Positions 4,253 to 10,397 of a DNA stretch of 10,397 nt are shown here, piece by piece. A model generated the notes under the pieces. The model searched no databases and was not told the DNA's origin. It saw only the letters and a program-made list of their open reading frames with translations. The position numbers and the translations under genes are program-made. Each line of letters starts with the position of its first letter. The stretch's first letter is position 1. Source of the DNA: Alistipes sp. (GTDB lineage Bacteria > Bacteroidota > Bacteroidia > Bacteroidales > Rikenellaceae). Location: assembly GCA_029065825.1 (NCBI GenBank), contig JAIEHQ010000175.1:1-10397 (forward strand), read 5' to 3'.

Positions 4253-6880
4253 ATGCGGAGGCGACTGCGTGATTTATGCACCGGATTGCTGGTGGCGGGA
4301 GCCGCTGCCGGCATCGTTTTTGCCGGCGGCCGGCCGATGGTGCCGGCGGGCGAGGCGGCTGCGGCGGGCGTTACCGGCCAGGTCGCGCCTTCGCCGGCGG
4401 CCGGGAAGGAGGAGCCCCGCAAGGTGGCGGTCGATTTTACCTCCGACCGGGGCCACACCATCCCTTTCGGCGACACGACGGCCATGTGTCTGGTGGGCCA
4501 TTTCGCCGCGCAGCACAACGGCACGGTCATTACCTGCGACAGCGCGATACGCTACAGCGACATGCGCTTCGAATGCTTCGGCAACGTGCTCATCAACAAG
4601 AACACCACCTACATCTACGGCGACCGTGCTGAGTACAACGGCGAGTTGAACCAGGCGCTGGTCCACTCCGATCTGGTCAAGGTGGTCGATGGCGAGGCGA
4701 CGCTCTACACCTACAACTTTGTTTTCAACACGCTGGATAACGTGGGCCGCTTCTCCGACGGCGGCATCGTGACCAACCGCGACAGCCACCTCGAGTCGAT
4801 GCGCGGCTACTACTATGCCGACAGCAGCCGGGTGGTCTGCGTCGATCGGGTGCAGATGCGCAGCGAGAATTACGAACTGCGGGGCGATTCGGTGCTTTAC
4901 GACATGAACACCGACCAGGCCTATTTCTTCGACCGGACCAATATCTGGAACCGCGAGGGGGACTATATCTATGCCGACCGGGGGCGCTACGAAAAGGCGC
5001 GTGCGCTCTACGCACTGACGCGTAGCGCTTACGTGCTGACCGACCGTCAGGAGCTGTGGAGCGACAGCCTCTACTACTACCGCGAGCGGGGGCATGCCCG
5101 CCTCTACCGCAATATCCAGATCGACGACACGGACCACAAAGTGCTCGCTTTCGGCGACTACGGCGAATATTGGAAGGAGCCGGGCGATGCGCTGCTCACG
5201 CAGCGTCCTTCGCTCGTCGGCTACGATACGAGTCAGGGCGATACGCTCTACATGCGTGCCGATACGGTGTCGCTGCACACGATCGTCACGCCCCGGGAGG
5301 AGCCGGACGACTCCGTCGGGCAGGAGGTTCCGGCCGATAGTACGCTCGTGCGGGGGGCAGAGGCTCCGTTGCGCGATTCGCTCGGCCGCGATGCGGCATT
5401 GCAGGCGCGCAGAATGCGGCGCGATTCGCTGCTTGCGCGACGTTCGGCCGAAGAGGGGGCGGCGGAGCGCGGGGTCGATCCCCGTTCGGGGGAGATGCGG
5501 CCCGAGGCACCTGCTGCGCCGGAGCGCGATTTGCGCGGGGGGATTCGGCCTGTCGCGGACGTTCCGCATGCGGGGAACCGTGCTGCCGGCCAGGAGGAGC
5601 CGATGCCGCAGACGGATGAGGCGGACACGACCGTGCGTGCCGACGCGTCGGCAGCCCTGTCGCCTGAGGCGGATGTTCCGGCGACGGATTCCCTTGCTTC
5701 GTTCGCCCGGGAACTTACGCCGGAGGAGGCCAAGGCCCGGGCCGACAGCGTGCAGGCCGCCCGGAAGGCTGCGGAGGTTGCGGCCCGGAAGCAGAAACTC
5801 GCCGAAATCGCCCGTGCGCGTCAGGCCCGTGCGACGGCCCGCCTCGATGCCCAGAAACAGCGGGAGGAGATGCAGGAGCGTCGGATGGAGGAGCAGCGCA
5901 TGCGTCGTGCGGCCCGGGCGTGGGCCAGGAAACGGGCGCGTGTCGAGCGGGCGGTGGCGCGGGGCAGAAAGCCCGCCTCGGCGCTCGATGCGCTGCGGGC
6001 CGACTCGCTGCGCATCTTCGCTCCGGATTCGGTGCGGGATTCGGTAACGACGGCCGCTTCGCCGCGCGACACCCTGCGCAGGGACTCGCTCGCTCCGGGC
6101 GTGGCGGACGGAGAGAATGCCGCCGTGCAGACCGACTCGATCCGCCGCATCGTCAAGGGGTATCGTCGCGTGAAGATCTATCGCAGCGATTTTCAGGCCG
6201 TGTGCGATTCGCTGGTGTCGGTTTCGACCGATTCGACCGTTCTGCTCTATATCGATCCCGTGATGTGGAACCAGCAGAATCAGATTACCTCCGATCAGAT
6301 GAAGATTTATCTGCGCGACGCGCAAATCGACCGGGCCGAATTCGAGGGTTCTCCGCTGATGACGAGCCGGCTCGATACGATGTGCTACAACCAGGTGGCC
6401 GGGAAGCTCATCACGGCCTACTTCCGCGATAACAAGATCTACCGCAACGATGTGGACGGCAACGTGCAGACGCTCTATTATATGCAGGAGGACGGGGCTT
6501 CCGAGCCGGGGAGCCTGCTGGTGCTGCAGGCGGGGTCGGCCTCTTACGATATCGAGGACAATGCGGTGGTGGGTATCACTTACCGCAACCAGCCCGAGTG
6601 GCATGTATATCCGATGAACATGATTCCCGAGACGCAGGATCGTTTCCTGGAGAACTTCTCGTGGGAGGGGGCGCGTCGTCCGCTGCTCCGGGAGGTCTTC
6701 GACCGCAGGATCCGTCCCTCCGAACGGGAGCGGAAGAGCGGACTGGCCAAGCCCGACTTCCCGATCACGCGCCGCATCGAGGAGTACAAGAGACAGCTCA
6801 TCCAGCGGGGGACATGGGTCGATCGCGACGACCGGCTTACGCCCGATATTCTCGAATGGATGCACGAACTGGGCTATTGA
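4253..6880 (+). CDS. OstA/LptA-like LPS-transport family protein with a long central insert
   Basis: This 875-residue exported protein of the OstA/LptA superfamily has an N-terminal basic and hydrophobic signal (residues 1 to about 24). Residues 57-345 form the first OstA-like beta block, with repeating edge motifs such as CDSAIRYSD (95), GDSVLYD (211) and SDSLYYYRERG (270). Residues of about 350-632 are a low-complexity insert, described separately. Residues 633-790 form a second OstA block (VKIYRSDFQAVCDSL, YLRDAQIDRAEF, YFRDNKIYRNDV). The C-terminal tail (795-875: FDRRIRPSERE, FPITRRIEEYKRQL, TWVDRDDRL) fits the tail I recall for Bacteroidota OstA-like proteins. The superfamily forms the periplasmic beta-jellyroll bridge carrying LPS to LptD; a bridge role here is inferred. 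It lies 15 bases after surA, with a weak GGGAG at 4242-4246 before the ATG. It appears much longer than the roughly 550-600 residues I remember for Bacteroides homologues, the insert accounting for the excess. Confidence 0.87.
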   Translation: MRRRLRDLCTGLLVAGAAAGIVFAGGRPMVPAGEAAAAGVTGQVAPSPAAGKEEPRKVAVDFTSDRGHTIPFGDTTAMCLVGHFAAQHNGTVITCDSAIRYSDMRFECFGNVLINKNTTYIYGDRAEYNGELNQALVHSDLVKVVDGEATLYTYNFVFNTLDNVGRFSDGGIVTNRDSHLESMRGYYYADSSRVVCVDRVQMRSENYELRGDSVLYDMNTDQAYFFDRTNIWNREGDYIYADRGRYEKARALYALTRSAYVLTDRQELWSDSLYYYRERGHARLYRNIQIDDTDHKVLAFGDYGEYWKEPGDALLTQRPSLVGYDTSQGDTLYMRADTVSLHTIVTPREEPDDSVGQEVPADSTLVRGAEAPLRDSLGRDAALQARRMRRDSLLARRSAEEGAAERGVDPRSGEMRPEAPAAPERDLRGGIRPVADVPHAGNRAAGQEEPMPQTDEADTTVRADASAALSPEADVPATDSLASFARELTPEEAKARADSVQAARKAAEVAARKQKLAEIARARQARATARLDAQKQREEMQERRMEEQRMRRAARAWARKRARVERAVARGRKPASALDALRADSLRIFAPDSVRDSVTTAASPRDTLRRDSLAPGVADGENAAVQTDSIRRIVKGYRRVKIYRSDFQAVCDSLVSVSTDSTVLLYIDPVMWNQQNQITSDQMKIYLRDAQIDRAEFEGSPLMTSRLDTMCYNQVAGKLITAYFRDNKIYRNDVDGNVQTLYYMQEDGASEPGSLLVLQAGSASYDIEDNAVVGITYRNQPEWHVYPMNMIPETQDRFLENFSWEGARRPLLREVFDRRIRPSERERKSGLAKPDFPITRRIEEYKRQLIQRGTWVDRDDRLTPDILEWMHELGY
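5300..6148 (+). other. Low-complexity insert within the OstA-like protein, with an 80-residue basic helix
   Basis: This part of the reading frame encodes residues 350-632 and lacks the aromatic, strand-rich pattern of the flanking OstA blocks. It has three sections: a Pro/Ala/Arg/Asp-rich disordered-looking stretch (350-488); a region of 80 residues with no Gly or Pro (491-570, bases 5723-5962), rich in Ala, Arg, Glu, Lys and Gln and therefore predicted helical; and a second disordered stretch (571-632). By my count the helix has 25 Arg/Lys against 12 Asp/Glu. Asp-Ser pairs occur 11 times in the insert, 10 of them followed by Leu, Val or Ile. The DNA word GCGCGATTCGCT occurs twice near 5371-5430. 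The frame stays open throughout, so this is a real in-frame part of the protein and not a frameshift. Confidence 0.7.
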
Positions 6881-6906
6881 TCCTGCGTGACGTGCGGTAA
6901 CCGACG

Positions 6907-8070
6907 ATGAAAAAGAGTCTGACAGCCCTGGCTTTGGGTACGCTGGCGCTCGGTGTGGCCGAATTCGTGATGATGGGGATTCTGCCCGACGTGGCGCTCG
7001 ATCTGGGTATTTCGATCCCCCGGGCCGGTAGCCTGATCTCCGTCTATGCCGTCGGAGTCTGCGTCGGCGCTCCCCTCACGGTGGTCGTCGCCCGGCGGCG
7101 GGGACTCAAAAGCATCCTGCTCGCTTTGGCGGCTGTCATCGCCGCAGGCAACCTGCTGGCGGCGCTCGCTCCGGATTATGGAATGCTGGCAGCGTCGCGC
7201 TTCGTCGCCGGACTGCCGCATGGGGCCTTTTTCGGCGTGGGGTCGATCGTGGCGGAGCGCGTGGCCGAACCGGGACGACGGACCGAGGCGGTCTCGATCA
7301 TGATCCTCGGGATGACCGTCGCCAATCTTTTCTGTGTGCCGCTGGGCACTTTTCTGGGAAATATTCTTTCGTGGCGCTGGGCCTTCGTCCTGGCGGGCGG
7401 GGCGGGCATCGCCGCTGCGGTTTTCGTCGCCTGCTGGGTGCCCCGGCTTCCGGCCTTGCCGGATAACGGCCTGAGGGGACAGTTCCGGTTCCTGACCTCG
7501 TCCGCTCCCTGGCTGATTCTGGGCGCGACGCTGCTGGCCAATGCGGGTGTCTTCTGCTGGTACAGTTATGTCATGCCCGTGATGAGCCGCTCGGCTGTGC
7601 CGGGCGAGGATGCGTTGGCCGGCGTGATGTTCGTGGCGGGGCTCGGCATGTTTGCCGGAAACCTTGCGGGAGGCCGCTGCGCCGACCGTTTCACACCCGA
7701 GCGGACCGCCCGCTTCATTCAGGGGGCGCTCTGTCTGCTGCTGCTCGCGCTGCTGTTTGCGGCGGACTGCGGATGGGCGGCTTTCGTCCTGCTGTTCTGT
7801 ACGACCGCTGCGCTCTTCGGGGTCTCCTCGCCTCAGCAGCTGCTGATTCTGGAGAATTCCCCCGGCGGAGAGATGCTCGGCGCGGCTTCGATACAGATCG
7901 CCTTCAATCTGGGCAATGCGTTGGGGGCCTGGTGCGGCGGTCTTACGATCGATTGCGGACTGGCCCCCCGCTATACGGCTCTGCCCGGGGCGTTGCTCGC
8001 TTTCGGAGGCTTCGTGCTGTTCGTGATCTATTGCCGTCGGTTCGGACGGCTCGAAAATAACATGCGATGA
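6907..8070 (+). CDS. araJ: AraJ-type MFS efflux transporter (DHA1 family)
   Basis: This 387-residue major facilitator protein has about 12 hydrophobic segments. It resembles E. coli AraJ along its length: LALGVAEFVMMGILPDVA (14-31), ISIPRAGSLISVYAVGVCVGAPL (35-57), the motif A-like loop ARRRGLKSILL (62-72), RFVAGLPHGAFFGVGSIV (98-115), GMTVANLFCVPLGTFL (135-150), APWLILGATLLANAGVFCWYSY (200-221) and GEMLGAASIQIAFNLGNALGAWCGG (321-345). AraJ-type proteins are proton-driven inner-membrane exporters grouped with sugar efflux transporters; the physiological substrate is not settled, and here it is unknown. The ATG lies 26 bases after the OstA-like stop on the same strand with no visible promoter or terminator between, so read-through is possible. 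The stop overlaps the NUDIX start as ATGA. No arabinose genes are nearby, so the symbol denotes homology only. Confidence 0.88.
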   Translation: MKKSLTALALGTLALGVAEFVMMGILPDVALDLGISIPRAGSLISVYAVGVCVGAPLTVVVARRRGLKSILLALAAVIAAGNLLAALAPDYGMLAASRFVAGLPHGAFFGVGSIVAERVAEPGRRTEAVSIMILGMTVANLFCVPLGTFLGNILSWRWAFVLAGGAGIAAAVFVACWVPRLPALPDNGLRGQFRFLTSSAPWLILGATLLANAGVFCWYSYVMPVMSRSAVPGEDALAGVMFVAGLGMFAGNLAGGRCADRFTPERTARFIQGALCLLLLALLFAADCGWAAFVLLFCTTAALFGVSSPQQLLILENSPGGEMLGAASIQIAFNLGNALGAWCGGLTIDCGLAPRYTALPGALLAFGGFVLFVIYCRRFGRLENNMR

Positions 8071-8585
8071 ATCATTTGTGCGATAATGACAAGGAGCTGC
8101 TTCCGGTGGTCGATGCGGCCGGCAGAGTGATCGGCAGCGCGACGCGGGGTGCGTGCCACGACGGAAGCAAACCGCTCCATCCGGTAGTGCACCTCCACCT
8201 GTTCGATTCGGCCGGGAGGCTCTACCTGCAGAAGCGGCCGCTCTGGAAACGGATTCAGCCCGGACGCTGGGATACGGCCGTCGGCGGCCATGTCGATTGG
8301 GGCGAGTCGGTCGGGGAGGCGCTGCGGCGCGAGACCCGCGAGGAGCTGGGGCTGGATGCGCTGGAGCCGGAGCACGTGATGACCTACCCGTTCGAGTCGG
8401 AGTGCGAGCGAGAGCTGGTGTATGTCTATCGTGCGGTGTACGACGGTCCCGTGCGTCCGAGCGCCGAACTGGACGGAGGACGTTTCTGGACCTTGTGCGA
8501 GATCCGCGAAGGGATGGGACGCGGCATCTTTACCCCCAATTTCGAGGGGGAGATCGTTCGTTTCGTCACGCTTCCCCCGCTTTAG
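8067..8585 (+). CDS. NUDIX hydrolase (YfcD/IDI-like subgroup)
   Basis: This 172-residue protein has a perfect Nudix box at residues 74-96: G74, five residues, E80, seven residues, then RETREELGL (88-96), fitting GX5EX7REUXEEXGU. The N-terminal part (ELLPVVDAAGRVIGSATRG, 10-28) and HPVVHLHLFDSAGRLYLQKR (38-57) resemble the YfcD and isopentenyl-diphosphate isomerase-like NUDIX subgroup. The family hydrolyses nucleoside diphosphates linked to another moiety, using divalent metal bound by the Nudix glutamates. The substrate here cannot be read from the sequence. Its ATG overlaps the MFS stop by four bases, suggesting translational coupling with the exporter. Its stop overlaps the convergent yidE stop. 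The length is normal for a single-domain NUDIX enzyme. A true IDI activity is possible but not supported by specific residues that I can identify. Confidence 0.9.
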   Translation: MNHLCDNDKELLPVVDAAGRVIGSATRGACHDGSKPLHPVVHLHLFDSAGRLYLQKRPLWKRIQPGRWDTAVGGHVDWGESVGEALRRETREELGLDALEPEHVMTYPFESECERELVYVYRAVYDGPVRPSAELDGGRFWTLCEIREGMGRGIFTPNFEGEIVRFVTLPPL

Positions 8586-10243
8586 AGAAAGCACATCAGC
8601 AGCAGCTGGATGATGATGACCCGCAGGAACATGCAGACGGGATAGACCGTTGCGTAGGCTACTGCGGGATGGTCGCCCGGGATGGTGTCGTTGGCGTAGT
8701 TGAGCGCCATCGGGTTGGCCATGCTGCCGCACATGATGCCCGCCACGCGGCCGAAGTCGATGCGGAACAGGCGCAGGGCGATGAGGGCCACCGCGACGAT
8801 CGGGAGGAACGTGATGAGGAAGCCCAGCGCCACCCACAGCATTCCTTCGGGACGCATGATGGTCTCCACGAAGTGCGCACCTGCGTCGAGGCCCAGGCAG
8901 GCGAGGTAGAGCGAGAGACCGAGTGCGCGCAGCATCAGGTTGGCGCTCAAGGTGGTGTAGGTCACGATGTGGATGCGGGGACCGAACGTGCCGATGAGGA
9001 TGCCCAGGATGATCGGTCCGCCGGCCAGCCCCAGTTTCACGGGCAGTCCGATGCCCGGCACCGCGAGCGGAATGCTGCCGAGCAGCAGGCCCAGGATCAG
9101 CCCGATGAAGACGGGAATCAGGTTGGGTTCGTCGAGCCGTTTGACGGCGTTTCCCAGAATCTTCTCGACGTTGCGGATGGCCTGCTCCTCGCCGACCACC
9201 GTGAGGCTGTCGCCCAGTTGCAGCATCAGGTCGGGCGTGGCGAGCAGCTGTACGCCCGAGCGGTGTACGCGGCTGATGTTGATGCCGTAGAGGTTCCGCA
9301 GGCGCAGCGAACTGAGTCTGCGGCCGTTGATCTCGGGACGCGTGACGACGATCGATTGCGAACTGAGCTGGCTATCGACCGCGTTCCAGTCGATGTCCCG
9401 GGTGTTCCAGTCTTTCTGTATCTGCTCCCCGAAGAGCTGTCCGAGCGCCTGCACGTCGTCGGGCGAGGCGATCACGAGTACCAGATCGCCGGCTTCGAGC
9501 GCCGAATCGGAGGTGGGGATCGAGACCCTTCCCGCGCGCCAGAGGCGGGAGATGACGAAGTGGAGGTGGCTGCACTGGGCCACTTCGCGGATGCTGCGTC
9601 CTGCGATGCCGGGATTGGTAACCTTGAACTCGACGATGAAGACGTTGTTGCGGTGCTCGGCATCGGGACGCGGAATGTCCGCCGGCCGGGCGAACAGTTT
9701 GCGGACGGCGATGATTCCCAGAATGACGCCTACCACGCCCAGCGGGTAGGTCAGTGCGCAGCCCAGGGTGGCGTTGTTGCTGTCGATCTGCATCTGCGAG
9801 AGCATCTGCTGTGCGGCACCGAGCGCCGGGGTGTTGGTCGTCGCACCGCAGAGAATGCCGGCCATGTCGCTCATCGGCACGCGGGTCGCGAGGCTGAGGC
9901 CGACGGCCAGCAGCGAGCCGATCGCCACCACGAGCGTCGCCAGCGAGACCAGCCGGATGCCGCCCGAGCGGAGCGAGCTGAAGAAACCGGGCCCCACCTG
10001 CAGACCGAGTGCATAGACGAAAAGTATCAGTCCGAAACTCTCGGCGAAGGCGAGCATCGCGGGGTCGATCGTGAGGCCGAAGTGGCCGGCGGCGATGCCG
10101 ACGAAGAAGACGAAGGTCACGCCGAGCGAGATGCCCAGCAGCTTGATTTTGCCCAGGGCCATGCCGATGACCGAGATCAGCGAGAGTACCACGACGGCCT
10201 GGATGGCCGAGTGCTGTATGAAGAGATCCGTGAACCAGTGCAT
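8582..10243 (-). CDS. yidE: YidE-type transporter of the AAE (aspartate:alanine exchanger) family
   Basis: This 553-residue membrane protein has the full YidE/AspT layout. The N-terminal membrane half (about 13-182) contains FGLILFVYALGLQVGPGFF (70-88) and GATTNTPALGA (133-143). Two cytoplasmic RCK_C/TrkA-C-like domains follow, at about 200-268 (GRSIREV, EAGDLVLVIAS) and 293-364 (GRRLSSLRLR, LGDSLTVVGEEQAI). The C-terminal membrane half (about 374-553) contains IPVFIGLILGLLLGSIPL and a second copy of the signature, CGSMANPMALNYAND (505-519). It closely resembles E. coli YidE over its length. AspT exchanges aspartate for alanine, but the substrate of YidE-type members is not established. The RCK_C domains suggest gating by a ligand, an inference from other RCK proteins. 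The gene has a TAnnTTTG promoter and a leader of about 30 bases, is monocistronic as far as seen, and converges on the NUDIX gene. Confidence 0.93.
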   Translation of the reverse strand: MHWFTDLFIQHSAIQAVVVLSLISVIGMALGKIKLLGISLGVTFVFFVGIAAGHFGLTIDPAMLAFAESFGLILFVYALGLQVGPGFFSSLRSGGIRLVSLATLVVAIGSLLAVGLSLATRVPMSDMAGILCGATTNTPALGAAQQMLSQMQIDSNNATLGCALTYPLGVVGVILGIIAVRKLFARPADIPRPDAEHRNNVFIVEFKVTNPGIAGRSIREVAQCSHLHFVISRLWRAGRVSIPTSDSALEAGDLVLVIASPDDVQALGQLFGEQIQKDWNTRDIDWNAVDSQLSSQSIVVTRPEINGRRLSSLRLRNLYGINISRVHRSGVQLLATPDLMLQLGDSLTVVGEEQAIRNVEKILGNAVKRLDEPNLIPVFIGLILGLLLGSIPLAVPGIGLPVKLGLAGGPIILGILIGTFGPRIHIVTYTTLSANLMLRALGLSLYLACLGLDAGAHFVETIMRPEGMLWVALGFLITFLPIVAVALIALRLFRIDFGRVAGIMCGSMANPMALNYANDTIPGDHPAVAYATVYPVCMFLRVIIIQLLLMCFL

Positions 10244-10278
10244 CGTGTTTGTGGGTTTCTGAGAAGAGGATTTCCGCG

Positions 10279-10286
10279 CAAAAATA
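10279..10286 (-). promoter_or_regulatory. Bacteroidota-type -7 promoter element for yidE
   Basis: On the minus strand these bases read TATTTTTG, an exact TAnnTTTG match, 35 bases upstream of the yidE ATG. The predicted leader of about 30 bases has no Shine-Dalgarno sequence but is A/C-rich just before the start, which suits Bacteroidota. No -33 TTTG is evident in the GC-rich DNA upstream. Confidence 0.6.
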
Positions 10287-10294
10287 CTATTTTT
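10280..10294. repeat. 15-bp palindrome overlapping the yidE promoter
   Basis: AAAAATA, C, TATTTTT forms a perfect inverted repeat with 7-base arms around a single central base. It covers most of the yidE -7 element. It could be an operator, a bidirectional promoter (the plus strand reads TATTTTTT, one mismatch from consensus) or a chance consequence of AT-richness. Confidence 0.4.
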
Positions 10295-10397
10295 TCGGGA
10301 TCGCCGGTGCGGTCGGGGCTTTTTTCAGCAGTTGTCCTGCGGCGGGCGTGCGCGTCCCGAGGGGGAGGGGGCGTGTCGGGCGGATGCTGTGCAGGGT
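10287..10397 (-). CDS. Possible 3' end of an unidentified minus-strand gene
   Basis: Read on the minus strand from the window edge, 36 codons stay open and end in TAG at 10289-10287, with a tail reading GQLLKKAPTAPAIPKK. The frame would stop 43 bases before the yidE ATG and would place the yidE promoter directly after the stop. The stretch is GC-rich like the coding regions, whereas the yidE leader is AT-rich. However, 36 open codons are expected by chance at this GC content, other frames are also open for part of the way, and I recognise no family. Treat it as a marker of what may continue beyond the right edge. Confidence 0.22.
   Translation of the reverse strand, partial: TLHSIRPTRPLPLGTRTPAAGQLLKKAPTAPAIPKK

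Noticed and set aside
4274..6865. 863-codon open frame on the minus strand
   Set aside because: It is the codon-aligned antisense of the OstA-like gene, explained by scarcity of TTA, CTA and TCA codons; no family features are visible.
1..10397. Mobile element, CRISPR array, toxin-antitoxin or defence system
   Set aside because: No transposase, integrase, terminal inverted repeats, spaced direct repeats or small paired toxin-antitoxin frames are visible; gene content is housekeeping and transport.

Overview
The window looks like chromosomal DNA from a GC-rich member of the Bacteroidota, most likely an Alistipes-like gut genus of the Rikenellaceae. Three promoter-like sites fit or nearly fit the Bacteroidota -7 consensus TAnnTTTG. 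They precede the parA gene (minus strand), the lipoprotein gene near 1.94 kb and the yidE gene (minus strand). Strong Shine-Dalgarno sequences are mostly absent. The gene content (an OstA-like protein next to SurA-type foldases, and a parAB pair whose ParB begins MKQKGLG) also fits that phylum. The genus is inferred from style, not proven.

Layout. Positions 1-815 (minus strand) carry parA, and the first seven codons of parB overlap its stop. A 137-base divergent spacer (816-952) holds the parA promoter and a weaker candidate promoter facing right. From 953 to 8585 everything is on the plus strand. First comes a CPBP-family intramembrane protease. Next are a SurA-like lipoprotein, a two-parvulin SurA and a very long OstA/LptA-like protein, packed with gaps of 3 and 15 bases. 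An AraJ-type MFS exporter and a NUDIX hydrolase follow, joined by an ATGA overlap. The minus-strand gene 8582-10243 encodes a YidE-type AAE-family transporter and meets the NUDIX gene tail to tail, with the two stop codons overlapping. The last ~110 bases may hold the 3' end of another minus-strand gene.

How the genes work together. parA/parB serve chromosome segregation. The central block (lipoprotein, SurA, OstA-like) reads as an outer-membrane biogenesis operon: two periplasmic foldase/chaperone proteins for beta-barrel clients and one protein of the LPS-bridge family. The MFS exporter, NUDIX hydrolase and YidE transporter look like accessory metabolic or transport functions with unknown substrates.

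I see no mobile element, CRISPR array, RNA gene, integrase or defence system. The region is mostly ordinary housekeeping DNA. The most unusual item is a roughly 280-residue low-complexity insert in the OstA-like protein. It contains an 80-residue, strongly basic predicted helix and scattered Asp-Ser-hydrophobic triplets.
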